A stretch of 64,000 nt of DNA from Bacillus sp. DTU_2020_1000418_1_SI_GHA_SEK_038 (GCF_032341175.1 NZ_CP135435.1:186001-250000); one strand, 5' to 3'. Shown: positions 33,575-42,876, counted from the stretch's first letter. Notes: a model not told the origin generated them from the sequence alone. Numbers and translations: made by a program.

Positions 33575-33985
33575 TTAATATACTTTCTTTTCAAATATAG
33601 CAAGTTTCTTAAATTTTTTATCAAAACTTTGCCGTTGAATTAGATTATTCAACCAAAACTTCGCCCTTTCAAAATCTTCATTTTTAATAAATGCTTCTAT
33701 GGCTTGTTTAAAATTATTACTGTATTTAAAACTCTCATTTATCATTATTTCAAGCCCTTGATTGTAGCAGTCAGATGCTAATTTATATTCCTTTGTTTTT
33801 GTATATAACATTCCCAAATAAATTAAACCACTTGATTTTTCTTCTTTACTGAAATTTGTTTGTTTAAGGGCTGAATTCATAATCTGGATTGCCTTTTTTC
33901 TTAAAAATAAACTCTCATATGTATAGGCTCTATAAAAAAAGTCCTCATACTTCCTTAATGGTTTGATTAGTGAAAAAATACTCAT
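33575..33985 (-). CDS. TPR-like helical repeat protein
   Basis: A 136-residue protein with helix pairs fitting tetratricopeptide repeats: GLIYLGMLYTKTKEYKLASDCYNQGLEI (about residues 53-80) and FKQAIEAFIKNEDFERAKFWLNNLIQ (about 92-117). Such repeats bind peptides or partners. Last member of the small-gene array; 235 bp of AT-rich sequence with nothing recognisable separates it from the tandem element. Confidence 0.55.
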   Translation of the reverse strand: MSIFSLIKPLRKYEDFFYRAYTYESLFLRKKAIQIMNSALKQTNFSKEEKSSGLIYLGMLYTKTKEYKLASDCYNQGLEIMINESFKYSNNFKQAIEAFIKNEDFERAKFWLNNLIQRQSFDKKFKKLAIFEKKVY

Positions 33986-34290
33986 TTATTCCATCCTCTA
34001 TACTTATTCTTTGTTATTTATTGTTTCCTTTAAATTAAGGTTTTAGATTTATTTTTTTGTCAATATAACCTGTTTTCGTTAGTTCCATATTTCCTAATTC
34101 TAGTTTTATATAAAATTTCAAATACTATGTCTATATCTAAAATAACAAAATCGGTGGAATATTTTACAACCTCATTACAGGATTTTTAGAAACAAATATT
34201 TGTTTGTATGTTTGTATCTATGTCAAACTAAAATAAAGTTTGGCGTATGAGAAAAAAGTCTGCTTAAGAATAAAAAAGTTTGCATAAAGT

Positions 34291-34335
34291 CTCGTGGGTG
34301 TATCCAGAGTATGGGTATATTCACGGGGCTTTTTT
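34291..34335 (+). terminator. Strong terminator hairpin just inside the left end (copy 1)
   Basis: CTCGTGGGTGTATCC pairs with GGGTATATTCACGGGG over about 15 bp (several G-U pairs), followed by C and six T's. It would stop transcription entering the element from the left. The same structure is at 35646-35690 in copy 2. Confidence 0.75.
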
Positions 34336-34470
34336 ATGTTTATTGTGGGCTACCAAAGTTTTTTCGTGAGGATCAAGATGCCCCTAACGGGGGGTAATTC
34401 CTGCATAAGTACAGCACAAGGGACATTTCCTAAAACTCTGAATAAGAAGCACGGTTTCAAACCAATAAAG

Positions 34471-34977
34471 GAAAGCCCACGTCCAGCAACGTGTAACACG
34501 CCCCAAGCAAGGTTCTCGCCCTTAAAAATAAATATATATAAATAATTAGGCATAGGTGAATTGGTAAGTATGGGGAATGACGGTGGTACAGGGGAAACCG
34601 TAAAGTATAGTAGAGTGCTCATTTTTCATGGGAAGCCCACGTCCAGCAACGTGTAATACGCCCCAAGCAAGGTCCTCGCCCTTATAAATAAATATATATA
34701 AATAATTAGGTATGGGGTCAGGAGGTAAGTATGGGGAATGGCGGTGGTACAGGGGAAACCGCAAGGTATAGTAGAGTGCTTCATCTTCCAAGGGAAGTCC
34801 ACGTCCATGAAGGTATACCATGCTTCAGACATAAGCACTCGCCCATAAAGAAATAATGAAAAATAAAAATAAATAATTATGTATGGGTAACGTGGAAAGT
34901 ATGGGATTGACGGTGGTATATGAGAAACCGTAAGGTGCTAGGTATGATGCAGATGGATGAAAGGTATCTTCGATACC
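34471..34977 (+). ncRNA. Three-unit structured RNA candidate (copy 1)
   Basis: Three diverged units begin at about 34471, 34631 and 34793. Units 1 and 2 share a CACGT-ccagca-ACGTG hairpin, GCCCCAAGCAAGG and an AT-rich linker (AAATAAATATATATAAATAA). All three share a CGGT...ACCG hairpin at 34580-34601, 34741-34762 and 34910-34931. Its outer pair is A-U, G-C and A-U in the three units, a compensatory change. Unit 3 ends in AGGTATC/GATACCT. Units are 160-162 bp, not a multiple of three, so a repeat protein is unlikely. Strand and product are unproven. Confidence 0.55.
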
Positions 34978-35312
34978 TCATTTATTGGCGAGGTGCGAAT
35001 ATCATTACTGAAACACCCGCTAAACAGATACCAGCACCTATCCAATCGTATAAATCAGGTGTACCCCATCTTCATATACGGAAGGACTCCTCCATAGCAG
35101 CATATACTCTGTATGGAAATGTTCGAAATGTAGTAATTACCACATTATTACGCCAAGGCTACTCCTCCGAAAACACCCCAATAAGTGGCTTTCTTTTCTT
35201 AAACAATAGCCAAATTAGATCCCCCTCCACCAATTTCGGCAATTCCAACAAATATAAAAAATACAATTGCATAGGCACCTCATTAGAAGGAAAGAATCGG
35301 TTATGGTACAGG

Positions 35313-35330
35313 GGGCACCGTTAGGTGCCC
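35313..35330. other. Perfect stem near the right end (copy 1)
   Basis: GGGCACC-gtta-GGTGCCC, a 7-bp GC-rich stem, closes the structured part before the right-end repeats. The second copy has it at 36668-36685. Confidence 0.6.
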
Positions 35331-35575
35331 TAATTGGGTTTTGGTCACTCCTCTAGTATGGTGATCTCTCCACTATGTTTAAGCAAACTTTATTCTTATC
35401 ATTTTTATTTTTCGAGTTCATTTTCGGCAGAAAACGGGCAAATCCTTGAGCAAACTTTATTCTTAAGGAATAATCTGGATAATCCCATTGAAGTCAGATT
35501 TGGCAAGGGGTGAACGTGATTCCTCGCTTCTACAAACTTTATTCTAATTTAACACTGGTAACAATTGAAAATTCA

Positions 35576-36909
35576 TGTCAAACTAAAATAAAGTTTGGCG
35601 TATGAGAAAAAAGTCTGCTTAAGAATAAAAAAGTTTGCATAAAGTCTCGTGGGTGTATCCAGAGTATGGGTATATTCACGGGGCTTTTTTATGTTTATTG
35701 TGGGCTACCAAAGTTTTTTCGTGAGGATCAAGATGCCCCTAACGGGGGGTAATTCCTGCATAAGTACAGCACAAGGGACATTTCCTAAAACTCTGAATAA
35801 GAAGCACGGTTTCAAACCAATAAAGGAAAGCCCACGTCCAGCAACGTGTAACACGCCCCAAGCAAGGTTCTCGCCCTTAAAAATAAATATATATAAATAA
35901 TTAGGCATAGGTGAATTGGTAAGTATGGGGAATGACGGTGGTACAGGGGAAACCGTAAAGTATAGTAGAGTGCTCATTTTTCATGGGAAGCCCACGTCCA
36001 GCAACGTGTAATACGCCCCAAGCAAGGTCCTCGCCCTTATAAATAAATATATATAAATAATTAGGTATGGGGTCAGGAGGTAAGTATGGGGAATGGCGGT
36101 GGTACAGGGGAAACCGCAAGGTATAGTAGAGTGCTTCATCTTCCAAGGGAAGTCCACGTCCATGAAGGTATACCATGCTTCAGACATAAGCACTCGCCCA
36201 TAAAGAAATAATGAAAAATAAAAATAAATAATTATGTATGGGTAACGTGGAAAGTATGGGATTGACGGTGGTATATGAGAAACCGTAAGGTGCTAGGTAT
36301 GATGCAGATGGATGAAAGGTATCTTCGATACCTCATTTATTGGCGAGGTGCGAATATCATTACTGAAACACCCGCTAAACAGATACCAGCACCTATCCAA
36401 TCGTATAAATCAGGTGTACCCCATCTTCATATACGGAAGGACTCCTCCATAGCAGCATATACTCTGTATGGAAATGTTCGAAATGTAGTAATTACCACAT
36501 TATTACGCCAAGGCTACTCCTCCGAAAACACCCCAATAAGTGGCTTTCTTTTCTTAAACAATAGCCAAATTAGATCCCCCTCCACCAATTTCGGCAATTC
36601 CAACAAATATAAAAAATACAATTGCATAGGCACCTCATTAGAAGGAAAGAATCGGTTATGGTACAGGGGGCACCGTTAGGTGCCCTAATTGGGTTTTGGT
36701 CACTCCTCTAGTATGGTGATCTCTCCACTATGTTTAAGCAAACTTTATTCTTATCATTTTTATTTTTCGAGTTCATTTTCGGCAGAAAACGGGCAAATCC
36801 TTGAGCAAACTTTATTCTTAAGGAATAATCTGGATAATCCCATTGAAGTCAGATTTGGCAAGGGGTGAACGTGATTCCTCGCTTCTACAAACTTTATTCT
36901 AATTTAACA
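35576..36909. mobile_element. 1334-bp non-autonomous element, copy 2, with 5-bp target duplication
   Basis: A direct copy of 34221-35554 at an offset of 1355 bp; I saw no difference when reading the two in parallel. It is flanked by ATTCA on both sides (35571-35575 and 36910-36914), the 5-bp duplication made by Tn7- and Tn5053-type insertion. Removing the element and one ATTCA restores an open frame from the FtsW-like gene into the 16 bp between the two copies. The insertion is therefore real and recent. Confidence 0.85.
35826..36332 (+). ncRNA. Three-unit structured RNA candidate (copy 2)
   Basis: Second copy of the array described at 34471, with the same three units and hairpins at an offset of 1355 bp. 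Confidence 0.55.
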
Positions 36910-37866
36910 ATTCAAATCATTATAAAGTCCGTTACCGAACCATCCCGCTTCTGCAAGGACACTCCTAACCGCCATATACATATACCCTGTTCCATTTGGG
37001 TCGGCATCTGGGTTTATAAAAGCAAGTAATCTAGTAAACAAATAACTTTGGCGTGAGGTCATGATGATCATAATTACGAAGATGGCACCAGCCATTAGAT
37101 TAGTTACGACTAGTTTGATAGTTAATTTCTTATGAACTCGGGCAAAAGTAAACATTCCTAGTAAACAGAAGAAGTAAATGATACCAACCATAAAGTCTGG
37201 CACCATCATGTAGAGCAAGATGGGAATCCAAAATAAAACAAGAAGAAAACCTTGTTTTTTCCAACTACGAAACTCATTCATTTTGTTAAAAATTCCCGCC
37301 CAAGCAAGAAAAAAGAAAAATAAGCTCATTATAGTGCCATCGACCGCGAGGCCTGAAAGTGAAACCCACTTTTTTGCTCCGTTGACCATATATCCAAATA
37401 AATGGAGATATAAATGGATCAACAAGCCGATAGCATAAAAGTTCATCCACCAGTTCATTATTTTTTGGTAATCAAAGAAAAAGAACACAATAATTACAGG
37501 AACAGCTAGGGAGTACCAGATAGCCTGTCGCTCCATAAAATAGGTGCTTGATAAGGAAACTTCGGGAATTCCACCAACTAACGGAAGAAAACTAATACTA
37601 GCAAAAATAACAAATAAAACAATAAGAACCCAATCGATTTTTGGCTTATGAAGGGGATTTAATTTCTCTCCGATGGAAAAAGGATTTCCCATTTCTTGAA
37701 TGGCCTTTTCATCTGAATCCTCCTCAGAAAATCCTCTTTTTTTGTAAGATTGACTTAACTCTTGCAGATGATGAGTAAGCTCTTTTTTTATCATGGTGTG
37801 TGCTTCCTTAGATTTCACTTTGGAAGTAACTTTACTTAAAAATTCTTCAAATTTGGGAGAACTCAT
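36904..37866 (-). pseudogene. FtsW/RodA-like gene truncated by the tandem elements
   Basis: 320 residues remain. The N-terminus has a permease-prefix-like helical domain (about residues 1-70, MIKKELTHHLQELSQSYKKRGFSEEDSDEKAIQEMG) followed by about eight membrane segments of the SEDS (FtsW/RodA/SpoVE) family, up to VRSVLAEAGWFGNGLYNDLN. There the element end supplies the stop. In intact relatives the conserved loop and last helices follow. Only 16 bp of the missing part are seen, between the two elements. It is last in an operon with a PadR-like regulator and an ECF sigma factor. The product probably lacks glycosyltransferase activity. Confidence 0.75.
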
Positions 37867-38294
37867 AAGGATGCCTCCTTTATTAAGTGTTTAAGGGATA
37901 TCTCTTGTTTTGAGATATCTTCTTTATAAGTAGCTAAGTATTTTTTTCCTTCGGAATTTAAGGAGTAATATTTCCTTTTATTAATCCAATTAGAAGTAAG
38001 AATTTCTTTATTTTCTAATAGATGTAGAAGTGTATAAAGCTGCCCTTCATTTTTTTGGAAAGTACGTTCGTTTTTTTGAAAAAGTTGGATGGAAATATTG
38101 TAGCCATCCTTTGATTCATGCTGAACAGATTCTAATATAGCTATAATGGTTTCGCTATTCCAATTATCAAATTGTGATTGTTGATTCGTACGAATGGCTT
38201 CTTTCACGGCACTTTTTCTTTCATTTGAAAAAGAAAGATCCTTAAAAATTGATTTTTTCATCGAACTCTTTAGGTTCATAAATGGATCATTCAT
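37863..38294 (-). CDS. PadR-like regulator
   Basis: A 143-residue protein. The C-terminal half is a PadR-type winged helix (IIAILESVQHESKDGYNISIQLFQKNER...EGQLYTLLHLLENKEILTSNWINKRKYYSLNSEGKKYLA). The N-terminal 45 residues are a basic extension. It overlaps the FtsW-like gene by 4 bases and follows the sigma gene by 3 bp, a tight operon. Such trios occur in Bacillaceae and are presumed to handle envelope stress. Confidence 0.75.
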   Translation of the reverse strand: MNDPFMNLKSSMKKSIFKDLSFSNERKSAVKEAIRTNQQSQFDNWNSETIIAILESVQHESKDGYNISIQLFQKNERTFQKNEGQLYTLLHLLENKEILTSNWINKRKYYSLNSEGKKYLATYKEDISKQEISLKHLIKEASL

Positions 38295-38297
38295 CTC

Positions 38298-38849
38298 CTA
38301 AACCTCCTCTATCATCTTGTCTTTTAGTAATTCTTTCGCACGCTTTAATCTCGTTTTTAATGTATTTATATTTACTGTAGTAATCTTGCTTATTTCTCTT
38401 AAAGACAGTTCTTCATAATAATGCAGAAATACGACTTCTCTGTACTTTAGAGGTAAATTCATGACAGCATTAGTTAAAATATCTTCTTCACTATTTTTGA
38501 TAATTTCCTCTTCAACCTGTTTTGATTTTGAAGGGATATAATCCAAAATTTTATCGCTAAGCGTTATTTTTCGATAATGCCAGCTTCTTAAATAATCCTT
38601 ACAATGATTACTAGCAATACGATATACCCAAGTCTTTATTGTTGCCTGCTGATTAAACTGATTTAACTTTTCATAGCACTTTATAAATATCTCTTGCGTT
38701 AAATCTTCTGCTGTAGCTCGGTTTTTAACATATGTATAAACGAGATGCAGGATATCATCGCTATATTCATGCATTAATTGATCAATTATCTGCTCTCTCT
38801 CGTCCAGCATACTTTCGTCTGTCACCGCCAATTGTTTTAGTCCATTCAT
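38298..38849 (-). CDS. ECF-type RNA polymerase sigma factor
   Basis: A 183-residue protein with sigma region 2 (YSDDILHLVYTYVKNRATAEDLTQEIFIKCYEKLNQF...WVYRIASNHCKDYLR) and region 4 (MNLPLKYREVVFLHYYEELSLREISKITTVNINTLKTRLKRAKELL). No anti-sigma gene follows; instead a PadR-like and an FtsW-like gene are linked. It probably drives its own operon. Because the last gene is broken, the regulon's envelope output may be altered. Confidence 0.88.
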   Translation of the reverse strand: MNGLKQLAVTDESMLDEREQIIDQLMHEYSDDILHLVYTYVKNRATAEDLTQEIFIKCYEKLNQFNQQATIKTWVYRIASNHCKDYLRSWHYRKITLSDKILDYIPSKSKQVEEEIIKNSEEDILTNAVMNLPLKYREVVFLHYYEELSLREISKITTVNINTLKTRLKRAKELLKDKMIEEV

Positions 38850-38950
38850 AGTGTCACCCTCTCACATAGTTTAGACGAAGCTAACCTTCATCCGGTTTGA
38901 AGAAATAAAAGATTTTTTATGAGCATCTGTAATCTAGAGTATAAATAAAA

Positions 38951-38980
38951 AGGAACAACCTCTTATCAGATTGTTCCAGC
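38951..38980. other. Inverted repeat in a long gene-free gap
   Basis: GGAACAA...TTGTTCC forms a stem. The gap from 38850 to 39863 otherwise holds AT-rich sequence, a copy of the intergenic hairpin repeat near 39240-39280 and the terminator at 39571. I see no gene remnant that I can name. Confidence 0.4.
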
Positions 38981-39570
38981 ATGTTGAAGGTAGGTTAAAT
39001 GGCTTATAAAACTACTTATTCGACTATTGATTCCTTATTTCTCAGAAGGAACTGAAATGACAACAACTCCTAAATTCAGCATTGCTTATCGTTGTAAATC
39101 TGCATTTTCCGTTGTCAAATAGTTTAAGTGTAAACCCTCACAATATCTACTTTGCATAAAAATTGTTATTCAACAATCTGGCCCGTTTGTTGAACAAAGG
39201 TAAAACTTATTTCTAAACTAATCCGCTCCGATGTTTAATAAAAAAAGCGATCCTTCATTATTGAAGAATCACCATCCGTTATATATCTTCCAAAGTTTCC
39301 TGATTTCAAACTTATGATTTATTAATTTAATGGCGACCTTGTAGTTTTCGAAGCTAATAGGTCACACTTAGTTTGTCTATAAATGTACAAGGGAACAAAT
39401 TATGGGTCATATTTGAGTTGTTTAATATTAATTTATTTTGCATCATTAATCAATGTTTCAAGGAAATTTAGGTCACGACTTTGTTGTCTGAGAACAGCTG
39501 TTGTCTCATAGAAAAAAAGTTCTTTGCTCGATAAAAAAGTTCTTTACTGAAAATTAATGTTTTTTACTTG

Positions 39571-39606
39571 AGTCCTTTAAGGTTTCCTTAAAGGACTTTT
39601 TTTATT
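39571..39606. terminator. Strong intrinsic terminator in a gene-free gap
   Basis: AGTCCTTTAAGG-ttt-CCTTAAAGGACT with a perfect 12-bp stem is followed by seven T's. It lies 260 bp before brxC with no intact gene upstream, so it may mark the end of a lost gene or a small RNA. Confidence 0.75.
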
Positions 39607-39902
39607 TTTTAATCTTTATATTGTTTGTGAAATGTTTTACTTAAACTAACGGATCAGGTTAGTGAAGAAGGTGTTTTCAATCTCTTAGAAAAAAGCCTTA
39701 AAGAAAGAATTCAAATGGAAGTTTCTTGTAATTATAATTTTGTCATCAACCCATAATCCTTTAATAGCAGTGTTTTACAATAGACATACGTTTTTGTTAA
39801 TAGGGTTGTTCCTATGTGGACGAGTCACATTATTAGTAAAGTATCTTCAATTATGATAAATTTATGAACGAAAATATTATATTGAAAAACAGGATGGTGC
39901 GG

Positions 39903-40235
39903 ATGATGTCAATAAAACAACTTAAAAGTATTGAAGAATTAAATGAATTTGTTCAACAACCTGGGAAACATTTGTTATTAAAACATAGTACAACTTGCCC
40001 AATCAGTGCCAAAGCGAATGAAGAATTTCAATCATTTGTTAATGAAAATGAAACTACTTCTGCCGCAATGGTCTTGGTAATAGAAGATCGACCTGTATCA
40101 AATCATATTACTGAAGAATTTGAAATTAAACATGAATCTCCACAAATCTTGCTATTTGATAATGGAAAAGTTTCTTGGAATACTTCTCATTGGAAAATTA
40201 CAAGAGATTCGATCAAGGAGGCTCTGAACGCATGA
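39903..40235 (+). CDS. brxC: Bacilliredoxin BrxC (YtxJ family)
   Basis: About 110 residues from the ATG at 39903 (a second ATG follows at 39906); the frame opens at 39864. The thioredoxin-fold motif LLKHSTTCPIS with the single active Cys and the SPQILLF strand are diagnostic for YtxJ/BrxC, a monothiol bacilliredoxin that removes bacillithiol from protein thiols. The last four bases overlap the start of the glutaredoxin-like gene (ATGA), so the two are coupled. Confidence 0.85.
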   Translation: MMSIKQLKSIEELNEFVQQPGKHLLLKHSTTCPISAKANEEFQSFVNENETTSAAMVLVIEDRPVSNHITEEFEIKHESPQILLFDNGKVSWNTSHWKITRDSIKEALNA

Positions 40236-40471
40236 GCAAACAAGTCATCGTTTATTCCGCGCCTGGTTGCGTAGAATGCAACTACGTTAAACAAATGCTA
40301 GAAGAGGAAAAAATTTCATTTGAAGTAAGAGACGTAATGTCAAGTGTGGAATATCAACAGGAAGTCGAAAAATTTGGCTTTATGGGTGTACCTGTTACCG
40401 TAGTTGGAGATAAAGCAATTAAAGGCTTTAATCCCGAATTAAAAGAACTTATAGAAACAATTGAAAAGTAA
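40232..40471 (+). CDS. Glutaredoxin-like protein
   Basis: 79 residues from the ATG at 40232, which has AAGGAGG at 9 bp. The thioredoxin fold shows VYSAPGCVECNYVKQML with a C-x-x-C active site and the cis-Pro segment FMGVPVTVV. It overlaps brxC by 4 bases. Pairing of a dithiol glutaredoxin-like protein with a monothiol bacilliredoxin suggests joint work in bacillithiol-dependent redox repair. A weak hairpin with six T's follows. Confidence 0.85.
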   Translation: MSKQVIVYSAPGCVECNYVKQMLEEEKISFEVRDVMSSVEYQQEVEKFGFMGVPVTVVGDKAIKGFNPELKELIETIEK

Positions 40472-40769
40472 GGTTAGCCAAAGTCATGATGTAAAGTCAT
40501 GGCTTTTTTAGTGCGCTAAAAGTATTCCATCCCTTCAGGATTGACCAGAGACGAGAGATGGTATATAAAAAAAGTAAAGTTGTCGCTAAATCGGTGCTCT
40601 CCATCCCTGCTTGTTTCGCAATCGGGCCAGATTGTGGAACAACATCCTTCAAAGAAAACTTTATTTTTAAATTAAATTTTAGAAGAGTTTGTGAGGGGTT
40701 GTTCTTATACTAACGGGAGGTTAGTTTAACAAGAAAAGATATTTCAGGTTAAACTCCCTCGTGTTAATG

Positions 40770-41890
40770 TTACTCTAACGTTAATTTCAAACCTTTTTGA
40801 TAATATTGTGTCATCATTTCTTCAGGAACCATGCTTCCACCAGTCCCCCAAAATAATATGTGTTCCCTTACTCATCTTTTCCGTTAAACTATGCTTCCGT
40901 AAATAATCGATTCCCTCTTTATATAATTTACTTGGTCCTATCATGCCTGCTAGTGCAGAAGGTTCTAAATGAATCCCCTCTGTATCGACTAGTTCTTTTA
41001 GCAACTTATACAACTGTTCATCGCTAACTGTATAATTACCACTTAAAAAAGGTTCCATAGTTTTACCCACAAACCCAGATGGCCTTCCTACAGCAAGTCC
41101 ATCCGCGTCTGTTACATTATCTATACCAACATCTTGTACAGAAACTTTATCATTAAGTCCAGTCATTAAACCGAGTAACATACATGGTGAGTGGGTAGGT
41201 TCTGCAAAGAAACAGTGAACATGGTCTTGATACAATAATTTCAAACCAAAAGGATGTAGCCACTGCATATCCTAAAAATAGGTCGTGAGAATTTTCATCA
41301 TCCACAAAATAACATGTTGGGTCACTATCTGCTTGGTTTCGACCTTCCTCTACTGCTTTACTATAATCAGCTTCATATTCAATAATTTTGACATTTTTGC
41401 TTCTAAGCAAGTCTTTTTTCCATTGTTTTGCCTCAGCTGACATATGAACAGAAACATTAAAACCCAACTTTGCACTGATGATGCCAATACTAAGTCCTAA
41501 ATTTCCAGTCGAGCCTACTGCGATTGAATATTGTGAGAAGAAGGTTCGAAGCCTATCACTATCTAAAATCGAATAATCATCATGAATCGTTAACAATTGA
41601 TGTTGAAAAGCTAATTCTTCTGCATGTTTGAGAATTTCATAAATCCCGCCTCTTGCTTTAATAGATCCTGAGATAGGAAGGTGACTATCACATTTTAGTA
41701 ATAATTCCTCTAATATAGGTTGTTGATAATTCTGTTCTAAGGATTGTTTCATGGCAGGAACTTTCACTAAAGGAGATTCTATGATACCATTCATTCCTTT
41801 TGTTTCAGGGAAAACCTTGGCGATATATGGAGCAAAGCGTTTCAACCTTTCCTCTGCCTCTCTTACATCTTCTTGAGTTAGGGGGGATTT
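40770..41890 (-). pseudogene. dsdA: Decayed D-serine ammonia-lyase gene
   Basis: Fragments align in order with D-serine dehydratase: [38 protein letters not shown], the PLP-lysine segment [48 protein letters not shown], then, in another frame after a deletion of about 30 codons, [23 protein letters not shown] and on to the C-terminus. A second frame change in a G-run near 40845 precedes the natural end GLKLTLE (stop at 40770). The N-terminus is also lost. The gene cannot be functional. Confidence 0.85.
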
Positions 41891-42170
41891 TTTAATTCCC
41901 GATTGAAAGGAACAACAACGGGGTTAGAAAAAACAGCAGGGTTTTATGCAGACAAGGACACTACCTAACCCCTTGAAAATCCTCTATTTTCCATTTTTTC
42001 ACCAAAAGTACGCTTTGTTGTTTAGTTGTTGGGTCTACCCCTAAGGGTCTTCCACCATACTATGTCAAAGGCACATTTTCATTTTTGCCGTTACCCTACG
42101 GCATGATTTGGAATTTACTGTTACTAAGAAACAAGCTTCCAGATTTTCGAAAGGAAAGGGTGCACAGATT

Positions 42171-42608
42171 ATGGGAATCCGTCAAATACCTACTTTATCT
42201 TTTGTAAGGGCCACAGATTCAATTATTTTAGAGCTTAATAATGACCTGACATTACTTACATTAGACCCTATCACCACGACCGCTGGTCAAAAAATTAAAT
42301 TCGATGCTATGATTGAGCTCTTTACTGTTTTCGAGGTGAATGCGAATTTCTTCTGGGGTCTCAGTTATCAATTAAAACGTCAAACGAATGGATTGCCGCC
42401 GGTAACGGTTGTAAGAAATGTATTACAGCGTCTGGGAACCAGTTTTGATTTTACCAATGTTGAGACGCTTGTTCCAAACCTGACATTTGTTGATACTCCA
42501 GATGCCGGTACTCATATTTACACGATCACTTTTGAATTATTCAGTGTATTAAATATTAGAAATATTGCTGCAGAAGAACGCAATATGAGTGCAAATGTTT
42601 TCCCTTGA
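42171..42608 (+). CDS. Small beta-rich protein, possibly spore-surface related
   Basis: 145 residues from the ATG at 42171, preceded by AAAGGAAAGGG; a TTG-initiated longer frame at 42108 lacks a site. The sequence alternates short strands with Thr/Asn/Val (ILELNNDLTLLTLDPITTTAGQKIKFDAMIELF..., DTPDAGTHIYTITFELFSVLNIRN), suggesting a jelly-roll-like fold such as those of exosporium and spore-coat proteins. That link is inference. Upstream 41891-42107 holds no gene; possible insertion-sequence scar. Confidence 0.5.
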   Translation: MGIRQIPTLSFVRATDSIILELNNDLTLLTLDPITTTAGQKIKFDAMIELFTVFEVNANFFWGLSYQLKRQTNGLPPVTVVRNVLQRLGTSFDFTNVETLVPNLTFVDTPDAGTHIYTITFELFSVLNIRNIAAEERNMSANVFP

Positions 42609-42678
42609 ACTTGACAAAAATGTATTTTGGGTATTTTTGCACATCCCCCCGAAAAGGTTGATTAAGAGAAAAAGCAAC

Positions 42679-42840
42679 ACATGTCAAAACGTATATAATA
42701 CTATTGACATGTTTCAAATCACATTATGTTGTAGTTATTCCATTATCGGCCGCTTTACTGAAATAAGGAAAGCGTCTTTGTTTATGAAAAGGGCCGTTTA
42801 ATGGAGGAAGAATAGCAATAAATATTCATATTTATGGTAC
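42679..42840. repeat. Inverted repeat and GGCCGTTTAATGG-type repeat
   Basis: ACATGTCAA and TTGACATGT flank about 16 bp near 42679-42712. After it comes CGGCCGCTTTACTGAAATAAGGAAAGCG and a GGGCCGTTTAATGGAG tail, similar to the stretch at 44383-44400 (AGGGCCATTAAATGGAG). A dispersed intergenic repeat of this genome. Confidence 0.45.
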
Positions 42841-42876
42841 AATTGCAAAAATCTTATTAAATAAGGCGGTAAAGTA

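Larger units (their letters stand above)
34221..35554. mobile_element. 1334-bp non-autonomous Tn7/Tn5053-type element, copy 1
   Basis: Begins TGTCAAACTAAAATAAAG and ends CTTTATTCTAATTTAACA; the outer 22 bp are inverted repeats matching at 19 positions, with TGT/ACA tips. Extra internal copies of the AATAAAGTTTG end motif occur at 34265-34280 on the left, and inverted at 35383-35398 and 35451-35465 on the right. Clustered end repeats with TGT/ACA tips are typical of elements moved by TnsB/TniA-type transposases. No transposase and no convincing gene is inside. It is not flanked by a target duplication (ATCTA left, CTGGT right), so one side has been rearranged. Confidence 0.78.

Noticed and set aside
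34294..34838. Several 70-91 residue reading frames on both strands inside the 1334-bp element, duplicated at 35649-36193
   Set aside because: They overlap on opposite strands and different frames, have no good ribosome sites, and the underlying repeat unit (160-162 bp) does not keep frame; hairpin covariation explains conservation better.
34471..34977. CRISPR-like array or integron attachment sites
   Set aside because: Only three units, too long and too diverged for CRISPR repeats, no unique spacers of constant size, no cas genes; the hairpins do not follow the attC pattern.
34471..34977. Group II intron or retron RNA
   Set aside because: No domain V-like motif, no reverse transcriptase in or near the element.
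34920..35324. 134-residue plus-strand frame in the element (and its copy at 36275)
   Set aside because: Composition is not protein-like, there is no ribosome site before the ATG, and the frame starts inside the third structured unit. It is kept only as a remote possibility.
39660..39720. Possible gene remnant before brxC
   Set aside because: Short coding-like stretch only; no match to a recognisable protein end could be supported.
41891..42107. Insertion-sequence remnant beside the decayed dsdA
   Set aside because: No terminal repeats or transposase fragment could be identified by eye; left as unexplained sequence.
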